Both the position numbers and the translations under genes were made by a program. DNA of 64,000 bases from Dyella sp. ASV21 (GTDB taxonomy: Bacteria > Pseudomonadota > Gammaproteobacteria > Xanthomonadales > Rhodanobacteraceae): positions 1-64,000 of the forward strand of contig NZ_JAELTT010000003.1 in NCBI RefSeq assembly GCF_016428975.1, read 5' to 3'. Under the pieces are notes generated by a model. The model did no database searches and was not told the origin of the DNA. It saw nothing but the letters and a program-made list of their open reading frames with translations. Position 1 is the first letter of the stretch; each line of letters begins with the position of its first letter. Shown here in pieces: positions 8,478 through 17,177 of this stretch.

Positions 8478-9587
8478 ATGCGTATCGCATTTCTTTGCAA
8501 GCGCCGCTACATGGGCAAGGACGTGATTCTTGACCGCTACGCGCGGCTCTACGAAATCCCCTATCAGCTCGCCTGTCTCGGCCACGACGTGCAAGGGTAC
8601 TGCCTCAGTTACCAGAACCAGGACGAAGGATCGTGGATGCACGACGCCGCTCCTGGACGGCTGACGTGGACGTCGGTCTCTGCAGGTGCGCCGTTTTTTG
8701 GCAAGTTGGCGAGCTACCCATTGCACCTGCTCGGCGAGCTTAGAAAATTCTCGCCCGACGTTATTGTCGGCGCTTCAGATATCCCTCACGTAGCTCTTGC
8801 CGGATGGTTGGCGCGTCGACTGCGCATTCCTTATGCCGCAGACCTCTACGACAACTTTGAGGGCTTCGGCCAGGCAAAAATCCCAGGTTTTGTTTCCGCG
8901 CTTCGCCGCTCGGTTCGCAAGGCTGACTTGGTCACTACCACCAGCGAGCCCCTGCGCAAGCTTGTGCTCGATGAGTACGGCGCTGGCGGGACCGTGCTCG
9001 CCATGCCGAGCACCGTGGACAAGGCTATCTTTAGGCCTGATGACAAAATCTCGGCTCGACTAGAGCTTGGCCTCCCAGCAACTGCCTTGTTGATTGGCAC
9101 CGCAGGTGGCCTCTATAGAGATAAAGGGGTGACCACCCTTTATGACGCCTGGCCAAGCATTGCTGAGGCCCATCCTGATGCGCACCTTGTCATCGCGGGC
9201 CCCTATGATCAGCCGCCGCCCGAAGGGCCCAAGGTCCACTACCTCGGCCAACTGCCACATGCGCAGACGGCCAAGCTTTTCAATGCGCTGAATCTGGGCG
9301 TGATCTATCTGCGCGACACTCCGTTTGGCCGTTACTGCTTCCCGCAGAAGGCTTATGAAATGATGGCTTGCGGCCTTCCTTTGGTCGCAGCACGCATCGG
9401 GGTGATGCCAGACTTACTCGCAGGCTCGCCTGAGGGACTCTATTGCGCTGACGATCCGGCCAGCCTTGCTCGAGCCGTTGATGCGCAACTGCGCAACTCC
9501 TCGTCGCATCTGGCGCAGATCGAGGATTGGGCGCAGATCATTGCTCGCATGAATGAGCATCTCCTGACCATTGCAGGTCAGGGTTGA
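8478..9587 (+). CDS. GT4 family glycosyltransferase
   Basis: This 369-residue GT-B enzyme has an N-terminal acceptor domain (MRIAFLCKRRYMGKD) and a C-terminal donor domain. The latter shows LLIGTAGGLYRDKGVTTL, HLVIAGPYD, and the YEMMACGLPLVAARIG segment, where GT4 enzymes bind the nucleotide sugar. The usual E-x7-E pair is altered: the region reads FPQKAYEMMACGLP, with one clear glutamate. It closes the plus-strand run, and its last 10 bases overlap the 3' end of the convergent methyltransferase gene. Donor and acceptor are unknown. Confidence 0.83.
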   Translation: MRIAFLCKRRYMGKDVILDRYARLYEIPYQLACLGHDVQGYCLSYQNQDEGSWMHDAAPGRLTWTSVSAGAPFFGKLASYPLHLLGELRKFSPDVIVGASDIPHVALAGWLARRLRIPYAADLYDNFEGFGQAKIPGFVSALRRSVRKADLVTTTSEPLRKLVLDEYGAGGTVLAMPSTVDKAIFRPDDKISARLELGLPATALLIGTAGGLYRDKGVTTLYDAWPSIAEAHPDAHLVIAGPYDQPPPEGPKVHYLGQLPHAQTAKLFNALNLGVIYLRDTPFGRYCFPQKAYEMMACGLPLVAARIGVMPDLLAGSPEGLYCADDPASLARAVDAQLRNSSSHLAQIEDWAQIIARMNEHLLTIAGQG

Positions 9588-10321
9588 GCTATCCGCTTGG
9601 TACCGATCGCCACGTAGCCATCGCCGAGATCAAAGCGATAGAACCAACGCTGCATGATGATGAACGGCAACATCCATTGGTCACCGAACAGCGCCAGCAC
9701 CTTGCTGATGGATTTGGGCTTTGCCTGAGCGCTGCGGATGCTGCGTTGCTCAGGCGATAGTTCCTCATAACTGCGATCCCCCCGGATCAGCCAGTTCGAA
9801 AGCCTTCGCGTGAGTTCCGTGATGGGGAATCCGTAGTTGACAATGCGTATACCCTCAACGCCCGCAGCATCAAGTAACTGGCGAAGTTGTGCCTTTTCAT
9901 AGCGACGAACGTGACCGACGATCTCATCGGAGCGACCGTACTTCCGCGCATGAGCCGGCACCGAAACGAGAATACGGCCACCGGGTTTCACGTACGCCAT
10001 CCATTGGCGCAGCACCTCGAGGTCAGCCTCAATGTGCTCAAGCACCTCGAACGCCAAAAGGTATTCAAAGCTCTCCGGGGCCAGTTCGGATAACTGATCG
10101 GGCACACGAATTCGATCGGCGGCGTCAGCCAAATTCGCGCGAATCATCTGCCGACTGTCGTCGCCCAAGTCATGGCAAGCGCCCTCGAATCCGCGATCCA
10201 GGAACAGCCGGGTCATATATCCCGTACCTGCACCCATTTCCACGAATGATCCGGCAGTCCAATCACGGCTCAAGTCATGAACGCAGCTCTCGCGTAACCA
10301 GAGCTTAGGTTGCTTCTTCAT
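9578..10321 (-). CDS. Class I SAM-dependent methyltransferase
   Basis: This 247-residue protein has a SAM-binding motif FVEMGAGTGYMTRLFLDRG (about residues 26-44), LAFEVLEHIEADLEV as motif IV, and KPGGRILVSVPAH as motif V, which is a Methyltransf_11/23 pattern. The C-terminus has a hydrophobic aromatic stretch (MLPFIIMQRWFYRFD). It is the last gene of the minus-strand half of the polysaccharide locus, 37 bases after the GT4 gene. The substrate is probably a glycan or lipid-linked sugar, inferred from neighbours only. Confidence 0.78.
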   Translation of the reverse strand: MKKQPKLWLRESCVHDLSRDWTAGSFVEMGAGTGYMTRLFLDRGFEGACHDLGDDSRQMIRANLADAADRIRVPDQLSELAPESFEYLLAFEVLEHIEADLEVLRQWMAYVKPGGRILVSVPAHARKYGRSDEIVGHVRRYEKAQLRQLLDAAGVEGIRIVNYGFPITELTRRLSNWLIRGDRSYEELSPEQRSIRSAQAKPKSISKVLALFGDQWMLPFIIMQRWFYRFDLGDGYVAIGTKRIAQP

Positions 10322-10358
10322 CGCGGACAGTCCTTCTCACCGATGAGCAATGGGCACG

Positions 10359-11585
10359 TCATCCTTGTAACTCCTGCGCGAGCAAATCGCCGTAGGCTTT
10401 GGCAATGTGATCCCATCCAATCCTCTCCTCTGCATCGGCGCGAATCGCCAGAGCACGCACCGCAGCGGCAGGGACATCTGAAAGCGCATGGAGAATTGCC
10501 ATGGCCAGCGCATCCACATTCCGGGAGTCAACCGTAAGTTGCTCCGCGTAGCGGCCCAGCAGATCTTCAATACCAGCGACATTGCCCACGACGACAGGAC
10601 AGCCGCAGCCGATGGCTTCCATCAGCGCAACCGGTAACCCCTCCTGGTTGCCGCTATCGTCTCTCACAAAGGGCGCAATCAGAACGCTGGCGCGGCGATA
10701 GAGATCGGGTAGCCGATCCTGGGGAAGCGCCCCCAGAAACATCACGTGCTCTTCGATGTTAAGTGCTTTCGCCTGCTTGCGAAGTGCCGCATCGTCGGGT
10801 CCGAAACCGGCTATCTTGAGGACGACGCCGGGCCGCTGATCAATGATCCGCGGCATGGCGTCAAGCAGGTATCTCAGCCCTTTCTTTGGCACCAGGCGAC
10901 CAACGAATAACAGCTCATCCTGATGTCTGGTTACGGCGGAATCCGGCACGAAGCGAGTCGTCAGGTCCACCCCCATCGGAAGCACGGAAAGCTTGCGCGG
11001 CTGAAGTCCGAGACGTTGACATTCAGTGACCATGGCGCTGCTCACCACGCTCATTGCACTCGAAGCCGCCGCCACCTTTTGCTTCCAAAAGTTCAGCGCT
11101 GGGCTTCTCAGCCCAAACAGGTCGCCGCCGTGCGAGGTCACCACAAAGGGAATGCGGTTCTTTCCAGCGATCCGTGCGGCAATGATGCCTTGCGGAATCA
11201 GCCAATGTGCGTGAATGAGATCCACACGCTGCGACCGAACTAGCGCTCGGGTGCGCAGGTATTGCGCCAGCAGGAACCCGGGAACCAGCAGGTACTTCCA
11301 GGGGGAACGCTGCAGATTGGATGCGATGCCACCGCCGTAGACCATGGTCTCCAGAAAGGCTGGTGCATAGCGATAACGGACAACACGCACCCCATCCATG
11401 GTTTCTTCTGCGGCAGCTCCGCGGGCGTGGGATGTGAGCACGATGACATCGAAGCGCTGGACCAGCCGTCGACATAGCTCATGAACAAAGCCGGGCTCGT
11501 GATCGCCCTGCCAACGCGGATAAGTCGAAGCCAGTACCAGCAGGGTTCGGCGTACGTTTTTCACAACCGGTCTCATATCAAGCAT
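10359..11585 (-). CDS. GT4 family glycosyltransferase
   Basis: This protein of about 408 residues begins near RRTLLVLASTYPRWQGD, a common opening of GT4 enzymes, with EPGFVHELCRRL following. The donor domain has LLFVGRLVPKKGLRYLLDA, FLGALPQDRLPDLYRRA and the E-x7-E region NQEGLPVALMEAIGCGCPVV. Two in-frame ATG codons at 11585 and 11576 could start it; both lack a clear Shine-Dalgarno. An upstream extension to 11711 would overlap the preceding gene and is unlikely. It transfers a sugar in the cytoplasm to a lipid-linked acceptor; specificity is unknown. Confidence 0.85.
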   Translation of the reverse strand: MLDMRPVVKNVRRTLLVLASTYPRWQGDHEPGFVHELCRRLVQRFDVIVLTSHARGAAAEETMDGVRVVRYRYAPAFLETMVYGGGIASNLQRSPWKYLLVPGFLLAQYLRTRALVRSQRVDLIHAHWLIPQGIIAARIAGKNRIPFVVTSHGGDLFGLRSPALNFWKQKVAAASSAMSVVSSAMVTECQRLGLQPRKLSVLPMGVDLTTRFVPDSAVTRHQDELLFVGRLVPKKGLRYLLDAMPRIIDQRPGVVLKIAGFGPDDAALRKQAKALNIEEHVMFLGALPQDRLPDLYRRASVLIAPFVRDDSGNQEGLPVALMEAIGCGCPVVVGNVAGIEDLLGRYAEQLTVDSRNVDALAMAILHALSDVPAAAVRALAIRADAEERIGWDHIAKAYGDLLAQELQG

Positions 11586-11629
11586 AAATACACGCCGACA
11601 GTCGGCAGCGCCCCGACAGATACCGATGT

Positions 11630-12484
11630 TTACTCGCTCTTGCGATACGTCAACGCGGTGATCTGCTCGGATACCAAGCCGATGAGGAAAACGATCACCG
11701 CGGCACTCCACAATAGCGTGCTCATGTTGGTCAGGCGGCCCTCGTGAATGAAGGTCATCGCATAGTTCAGGCAGCCCAACACGAAGAACAGCACGCTCGC
11801 CGGCACAAACAGCTTCAACGGCGAATAAAGCGTGGCGATCTTGAAGATGATCAGCAGGAAGCGGATGCCGTCCTTGAGTGGCTTGATATGGCTCTTACCT
11901 ACGCGCTGCGCGGCCTTGATGGGCACATAGGCCACCGGGTAGGCGCTGCGGAAAAAGGCCATGGTGCTGGTGGTCGGATAGGAAAACCCATTCGGCAGCA
12001 GGTGCAGGAACTCGCGGAATTTATCCGCCCGCACCGCACGAAAGCCCGATGTGAGATCGGCCACGACATGCCCGGTCATACGGGTGGCCAGCCAGTTGTA
12101 GATGGTGTTGGCCACACCGCGTCCCACGCCGGCCTGGCTGCCCCAATCGCGGGCTCCCACCACCATGTCGTAGCCCTGCGCCAGCTTATCCAGCAGGCGG
12201 GCGATGTCGGCCGGATCATGCTGGCCATCACCGTCCATGAACACCAGGAGGTCGCCGGAGGCTGCACGAGCACCGCGCTTGATGGCCGCGCCGTTACCCA
12301 TGGAATAAGGCGAAGACAGGCACTGCACGCCACTGTCGGCACAGATCGCACGCGTGTCGTCCGTGGAACCATCGTCCACCACGATAATCTCCGCCTCCGG
12401 CTGGGCGGCACGCAGGCGCGGCAACAGATTCTTCAGTGCCGGCCCTTCGTTTTTGGCGGGCAGGACGATGCTAAGGCGGTTCAA
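11630..12484 (-). CDS. GT2 glycosyltransferase of the polyprenyl-phosphate sugar synthase type
   Basis: This 284-residue protein resembles dolichyl-phosphate mannose synthase/ArnC-type enzymes, which load a sugar on a polyprenyl phosphate. The N-terminus (LSIVLPAKNEGPALKNLLPR) leads to IVVDDGSTDDT and the DXD-like FMDGDGQHDPADI (about residues 91-103), the signature of this group. DLTSGFRAVRADKF is also typical. Two transmembrane helices follow near the C-terminus (about residues 210-235 and 250-275). It lies upstream of the GT4 gene. It may supply a lipid-linked sugar for periplasmic modification. Confidence 0.86.
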   Translation of the reverse strand: MNRLSIVLPAKNEGPALKNLLPRLRAAQPEAEIIVVDDGSTDDTRAICADSGVQCLSSPYSMGNGAAIKRGARAASGDLLVFMDGDGQHDPADIARLLDKLAQGYDMVVGARDWGSQAGVGRGVANTIYNWLATRMTGHVVADLTSGFRAVRADKFREFLHLLPNGFSYPTTSTMAFFRSAYPVAYVPIKAAQRVGKSHIKPLKDGIRFLLIIFKIATLYSPLKLFVPASVLFFVLGCLNYAMTFIHEGRLTNMSTLLWSAAVIVFLIGLVSEQITALTYRKSE

Positions 12485-12577
12485 GAGAGCTCCCCCGGTC
12501 GTGACGGGGCATCATACCTTGCGGGCGGTGCACCGGCTGTGGCGAACTCGGCGTTTATCGATTCGCCCAAATGGAGG

Positions 12578-13747
12578 TTAACCGCCAAGCAAGCCACGAA
12601 CCGTGTTGATCACCCGCCCCGCGTCCTCATCGGACATGGCCGGGGACAGCGGCAGGCTCACGGTCTGGCGCCCCAGGCGCATGGCATGCGGCCATTGCTC
12701 CGGTCGCCAGCCAAAGCGCTCCTGGTAATACGGATGCTCGGGAACCGACAGATAGTGCACGCCGGTGCCGATGCGCGCGGCATTCATGGCCTCCAGAAAC
12801 TCGTCGCGATGCATGCCGCTGCGCGCCGGATCGACCAGGAGCGTGTACAGGTGATAGCCGTGGCGCGTATCGGCCTCGGGCACCGACGGCAGGGTCACCG
12901 GCAAGCCGGCCAAACCCTCGTCGTAACGCTGCCAAAGCTCACGACGTCGCTGCCAGTTCTGTTCCACGCGGGCTAGTTGATGGATGCCAAGCGCGGCCTG
13001 CAGATCCATCATGTTGTACTTAAAGCCACACTCCACCACCTGATAGTGACGGTACCCCTGGTCACTGAAGCGATGCCAGGCGTCCTTGCTCATGCCGTGC
13101 AGGGCCAGGATGCGCGCCCGTGCGATGTGTTCCTCATCGCGCCCCAGGATCATGCCGCCCTCGCCCGTCACCACGTTCTTGGTGACGTAGAAACTGAAGC
13201 AGCCGAAGTCGCCGAACGTGCCTGCCGGGCGGCCGCGGTATTCGGTCTCGATGGCATGGGCGCAGTCCTCGATCACTACCAGTCCGTACCGCTCGGCGAT
13301 ATCCATGATGCGATCCATGGCACAAGGGCGACCGGCGAAATGCACAGGCAGGATCGCCCGGGTGCGCGGCGTGATCGCCGCCTCGATAGCATCCGGGTCG
13401 ATGTTCTGGCTGTGTGGGTCCACGTCCGCCAGCACCGGGGTCAGACCTGCGTGCAAAATGGCGTTCACAGTGGCGCAAAACGTCAGTGGCGTGGTGATAA
13501 CCTCGCTGCCCGGCTCCAGTCCCGCGGCGACCATGCTGACGTGCAAGGCGGCCGTGCAGGAATTCACCGCGGCCACCTGGGATAGCTGAACGCCGCGCCA
13601 GGCGGCAAAGTCGCGCTCAAATTGCGCCACCCGCGGACCGGTACCCAACCAGCCGGAACGCAGGCAGGCTTCCACTTCGGCGATCTCAGGCTCCTCGATA
13701 CGAGGGGCACCGAAAACGAGAAAGGGCGGCAGATCGGGCTCGGACAC
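12578..13747 (-). CDS. DegT/DnrJ/EryC1/StrS sugar aminotransferase
   Basis: This 389-residue PLP enzyme would convert a nucleotide-linked keto-sugar to an amino-sugar. Family features are FGAPRIEEPEIAEVEACLRS at the start, AAVNSCTAALHVSM (cofactor phosphate region), ILPVHFAGRPC, VIEDCAHAIE with the aspartate that contacts the pyridine nitrogen, and the Schiff-base lysine in FYVTKNVVTGEGG at about Lys190. The length is normal. It is the first gene of the minus-strand run, with 215 bases separating it from the divergent pilB. ArnB-like and GDP-perosamine synthase-like roles are both possible; the product sugar is unknown. Confidence 0.88.
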   Translation of the reverse strand: MSEPDLPPFLVFGAPRIEEPEIAEVEACLRSGWLGTGPRVAQFERDFAAWRGVQLSQVAAVNSCTAALHVSMVAAGLEPGSEVITTPLTFCATVNAILHAGLTPVLADVDPHSQNIDPDAIEAAITPRTRAILPVHFAGRPCAMDRIMDIAERYGLVVIEDCAHAIETEYRGRPAGTFGDFGCFSFYVTKNVVTGEGGMILGRDEEHIARARILALHGMSKDAWHRFSDQGYRHYQVVECGFKYNMMDLQAALGIHQLARVEQNWQRRRELWQRYDEGLAGLPVTLPSVPEADTRHGYHLYTLLVDPARSGMHRDEFLEAMNAARIGTGVHYLSVPEHPYYQERFGWRPEQWPHAMRLGRQTVSLPLSPAMSDEDAGRVINTVRGLLGG

Positions 13748-13809
13748 GGCAGGTACTTCTGGACGAAAGCGGTATTTCTACCCTACCCCACGGGTGACGT
13801 CCACGCTGC

Positions 13810-13827
13810 AAGGCATGCCTGTTGCAT
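13810..13827 (+). promoter_or_regulatory. Candidate sigma-54 promoter upstream of pilB
   Basis: GG at 13812-13813 and GC at 13824-13825 are separated by exactly 10 bases in the context AGGCATGCCTGTTGCAT. This fits the -24/-12 consensus (TGGCACG, four bases, TTGCA) except at the first base and one inner base. A start near 13837 would leave a leader of about 125 bases before pilB. Pilus genes in related bacteria are often RpoN-dependent. It was found by eye and may be a chance match. Confidence 0.4.
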
Positions 13828-13962
13828 GTCTTTTTGGCGACCGGCGGTCGTCGATCTGTGCATCGCATCACCCCGGCAGCCATCCGCCGCACCACAGCGG
13901 GTGACCTACCCGCCCAACTGGGGTAAATTCCCAGTCAATCAGGGGGCTGAGCCAGTATCGCT

Positions 13963-15684
13963 ATGTCAACGCTAATGCAACCCTCGCTGGCCGGCCTGTC
14001 GGGCATGGCTCGCAGGTTGGTATCGGAAGATGTGCTGCCCGAGGCCGACGTGCGTAAAGCCGTGGCTGACTCGCTGCAGCACAAGGTCACGCTCACCGCC
14101 TGGCTGCTCGAACACAATCTGGTCGACAGCGCCCGCCTCACCCGTATCGCCTCCGACGAGTTCGGCATGCCGATGATGGATGTGGGCTCGCTGCTGCCCG
14201 CCATGATGCCCACTAACCTGATCAGCGAAGCGCTGATCAACAAGCATCACGCCCTGCCGCTGTTCAAGCGGGGCAAGCGCCTGTTCGTGGGCATCTACGA
14301 CCCCATGCAGTCGCATGCGCTGGATGAGATCAAATTCCACTCCAATTGCATGGTGGAGCCGATCCTGGTGGAGCGCAGTCAGTTGCTGCGCTTTATCGAA
14401 ACAGCCCTCAATGCCCTCAGCAACACCGTCCCCGACCTGGGTGGCGGCGACCTGGATGATTTGGTGCTGGAAGGCGGTGACGAAGAAGCCGAGAGCACCG
14501 GCATCGACGCCAACGCCAACGACGACGCACCGGTGGTCAAGTTCGTCAATAAGATCCTGGTGGACGCCATCAAGCGCGGCGCCTCGGATATCCATTTCGA
14601 ACCTTTCGAAACGCAGTATCGCGTGCGCCTGCGCATGGACGGCATGTTGCGCGCCGTGGCCAGTCCACCGATGAAACTGGCCTCGCGCATCTCTTCGCGC
14701 CTGAAGGTGATGTCAGGCCTGGATATCGCCGAGCGCCGCGTGCCGCAGGACGGGCGAATCAAGCTCAACCTGTCCAAGAGCCGCGCCGTCGACTTCCGTG
14801 TCAGCACGCTGCCAACGCTGTTCGGCGAGAAGATCGTGCTGCGTATTCTCGACGGCTCGGCGGCCAAGCTGGGCATCGATGCGCTGGGCTACGAGGATGT
14901 ACAGAAGCAGCTGTATCTGGACGCCATCCACAAGCCCTACGGCATGGTGCTGGTCACCGGCCCCACCGGTTCGGGTAAGACGGTGTCGCTGTATACCGCG
15001 CTCAATATCCTCAACACCGCCGAACGCAACATCTCCACCGTCGAAGACCCGGTGGAAATCCGCGTGGAAGGTATCAACCAGGTCCAGCAGAACACCAAGC
15101 GCGGCATGACCTTCGCGGCCGCCCTGCGTTCGTTCCTGCGACAGGATCCGGACGTGATCATGGTGGGCGAAATCCGCGACCTGGAAACCGCCGAGATCGC
15201 CATCAAGGCGGCGCAGACAGGCCACATGGTGCTGTCCACCCTGCACACCAACGACGCGCCGCAAACCATTTCCCGTCTGATGAACATGGGCATTGCGCCC
15301 TACAACATCACCTCCTCGGTCACCCTGGTTATCGCCCAGCGCCTGGCGCGCCGCCTGCACGACTGCAAGCGCCCCATGGAGCTGCCGCCACAGACCCTGC
15401 TGGCAGCCGGCTTCACACAGGAAGATATCGATGCCGGGCTCACCCTCTATGAAGCCGTCGGCTGCGACAGCTGCAACGAGGGTTACAAGGGGCGCGTGGG
15501 CATCTATCAGGTCATGCCCATGCTGGAAGATATCCAGAAGATCGTCCTCCAAGGCGGCAACGCGCTGCAGATTGCCGAAGTAGCCCGCAAGGCCGGGGTA
15601 AACGATCTGCGCGCATCGGCGCTGCTCAAGGCCAAGAAGGGCGTCACCAGTCTGGCCGAGATCGATCGCGTCACCAAGGACTGA
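13963..15684 (+). CDS. pilB: Type IV pilus assembly ATPase
   Basis: This 573-residue hexameric ATPase drives pilus extension from the cytoplasmic face of the inner membrane. An N-terminal MshEN/T2SSE_N-type domain (about residues 20-170) precedes the catalytic core. Walker A is GPTGSGKT at residues 333-340. The Asp-box and Walker B region follow (FLRQDPDVIMVGEIRD), then the His box region (GHMVLSTLHTND). A zinc-binding tetracysteine is visible as HDCKR and GCDSCNEGYKGRVGIY. Length and motifs match PilB rather than the retraction ATPase PilT. It is followed after 160 bases by pilC. No pilin gene lies between them. Confidence 0.96.
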   Translation: MSTLMQPSLAGLSGMARRLVSEDVLPEADVRKAVADSLQHKVTLTAWLLEHNLVDSARLTRIASDEFGMPMMDVGSLLPAMMPTNLISEALINKHHALPLFKRGKRLFVGIYDPMQSHALDEIKFHSNCMVEPILVERSQLLRFIETALNALSNTVPDLGGGDLDDLVLEGGDEEAESTGIDANANDDAPVVKFVNKILVDAIKRGASDIHFEPFETQYRVRLRMDGMLRAVASPPMKLASRISSRLKVMSGLDIAERRVPQDGRIKLNLSKSRAVDFRVSTLPTLFGEKIVLRILDGSAAKLGIDALGYEDVQKQLYLDAIHKPYGMVLVTGPTGSGKTVSLYTALNILNTAERNISTVEDPVEIRVEGINQVQQNTKRGMTFAAALRSFLRQDPDVIMVGEIRDLETAEIAIKAAQTGHMVLSTLHTNDAPQTISRLMNMGIAPYNITSSVTLVIAQRLARRLHDCKRPMELPPQTLLAAGFTQEDIDAGLTLYEAVGCDSCNEGYKGRVGIYQVMPMLEDIQKIVLQGGNALQIAEVARKAGVNDLRASALLKAKKGVTSLAEIDRVTKD

Positions 15685-15844
15685 GGGCACCGGCCAGTGG
15701 CCGGTATCCGCCCACAGGGCAGCCCGTCACACCGAAGTTGCGCTAGGTGCCACGGATTGGCGGCCTGAAATCGCTTAAGCTGCAAAGATATAAGGACGGT
15801 CGCCCTCCTGAGGCGGCCCGACCGGACCAGCAGGGGGAATCGCA

Positions 15845-17113
15845 ATGGCCACGGCCACCGCTACCGCTAAAAATGCCAGCCGACTCGCCAGTCAGCGATC
15901 GGAGGTCAGCAAGCTGACCATGTACGACTGGGTCGCGCTCGACAAACGCGGCAAGCGCATGAAGGGCGAAATGCCCGCCAAGAACGCCTCGCTGGTCAAG
16001 GCCGAGCTACGTCGCCAGGGCATGAACCCGCAGACCGTGCGCGAGCGCTCCAAGCCACTTTTCGGCGCCAGCGGCAGCACGGTCAAGCCGCGTGATGTGG
16101 CCATTTTCAGTCGCCAGATCGCCACCATGATGGCCTCCGGCGTACCCATGGTGCAGTCCTTCGAAATCATCGCGGACGGCCAGAAGAATGTCCGCTTCAA
16201 GAACATCCTCACCGATGTGAAGCAGAGCATCGAGGGCGGCTCGACGCTGCACGAGGCCCTGGGCAAGTACCCGGTTCAATTTGACGAGCTCTACTGCAAT
16301 CTGGTGCAGGCCGGCGAATCAGCCGGTGTACTCGACACGGTGCTCGACACCGTGGCGACCTACAAGGAGCGCATGGAAGGCATCAAGAGCAAGATCAAGA
16401 AGGCGCTGTTCTATCCGGTAATGGTGCTCGCCGTCGCCATCCTGGTCAGCATGATCTTGCTGTTGTTCGTGGTGCCGGTGTTCGCCCAGACCTTCAAGGA
16501 CGCCGGCGCGGAGTTGCCGGCGCCGACGCAGTTCGTTATCAACGCCTCGGACTTCATGAAGTCCTATTGGTGGGTGGTCCTTGGCGGCATCGTGGGCAGC
16601 ATCGTAGCCATCGTCATGGCCAAGAAGCGCTCGACCAAGTTCGCCCATTTCCTGGATCGCGTGATGCTGCGCCTGCCGGTGATGGGTGCCATCCTGCGTG
16701 AGTCGGCCATTGCGCGCTTCGCACGTACGCTGGGCGTTACCTTCAAGGCCGGTGTGCCGCTGGTCGAGGCGATGGAGGCCGTGGCTGGCGCCACGGGCAG
16801 CATCGTCTACGGTGAAGCGGTCATGCAGATGCGCGACGACGTCGCTGTCGGTCACCAGCTTCAGCTGTCCATGCGCCAAACCGGACTGTTTCCCAACATG
16901 GTGGTGCAGATGACCGCCATCGGCGAAGAATCCGGCGCACTGGACCACATGCTGTTCAAGGTCGCCGAGTTCTACGAGGAAGAGGTGAACAACAAGGTCG
17001 ACACCCTCTCCACCCTGCTCGAACCGTTGATCATGGTGATCCTCGGCGTGCTGGTCGGCGGCATGGTGATCTCCCTGTATCTGCCCATCTTCAAGCTCGC
17101 CGGCACGGTGTAA
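15845..17113 (+). CDS. pilC: Type IV pilus inner-membrane platform protein
   Basis: This 422-residue polytopic protein forms the inner-membrane platform that couples PilB to pilin polymerisation. Two T2SSF domains are visible. The first (about residues 85-210) includes VAIFSRQIATMMASGVPMVQ. The second (about residues 290-415) includes IARFARTLGVTFKAGVPLVE. Transmembrane segments lie near residues 190-215, 240-260 and 390-415. The start is supported by a purine-rich AGGGGGAA stretch just upstream. A strong terminator follows. PilB-PilC adjacency separates it from the equivalent GspF. Confidence 0.95.
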   Translation: MATATATAKNASRLASQRSEVSKLTMYDWVALDKRGKRMKGEMPAKNASLVKAELRRQGMNPQTVRERSKPLFGASGSTVKPRDVAIFSRQIATMMASGVPMVQSFEIIADGQKNVRFKNILTDVKQSIEGGSTLHEALGKYPVQFDELYCNLVQAGESAGVLDTVLDTVATYKERMEGIKSKIKKALFYPVMVLAVAILVSMILLLFVVPVFAQTFKDAGAELPAPTQFVINASDFMKSYWWVVLGGIVGSIVAIVMAKKRSTKFAHFLDRVMLRLPVMGAILRESAIARFARTLGVTFKAGVPLVEAMEAVAGATGSIVYGEAVMQMRDDVAVGHQLQLSMRQTGLFPNMVVQMTAIGEESGALDHMLFKVAEFYEEEVNNKVDTLSTLLEPLIMVILGVLVGGMVISLYLPIFKLAGTV

Positions 17114-17126
17114 GCTCGGAGAATCC

Positions 17127-17160
17127 AGGCCCCTCTCCCGGCGGGAGGGGGGCCTTTTTT
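17127..17160 (+). terminator. Rho-independent terminator after pilC
   Basis: Arms AGGCCCCTCTCCC and GGGAGGGGGGCCT pair over 13 bases with one T-G wobble around a three-base loop, followed by a T run. It lies only 17 bases before the pilD start, so pilD probably depends on read-through or on its own promoter within pilC. Confidence 0.85.
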
Positions 17161-17177
17161 ATCGCTTCGGAACCGAC

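Noticed and set aside
1-13747. Polysaccharide locus as a possible novel defence or toxin island
   Set aside because: All intact genes fit glycan synthesis families (glycosyltransferases, flippase, mutase, aminotransferase, methyltransferases, amidotransferase). No nuclease, toxin or defence motif was seen.
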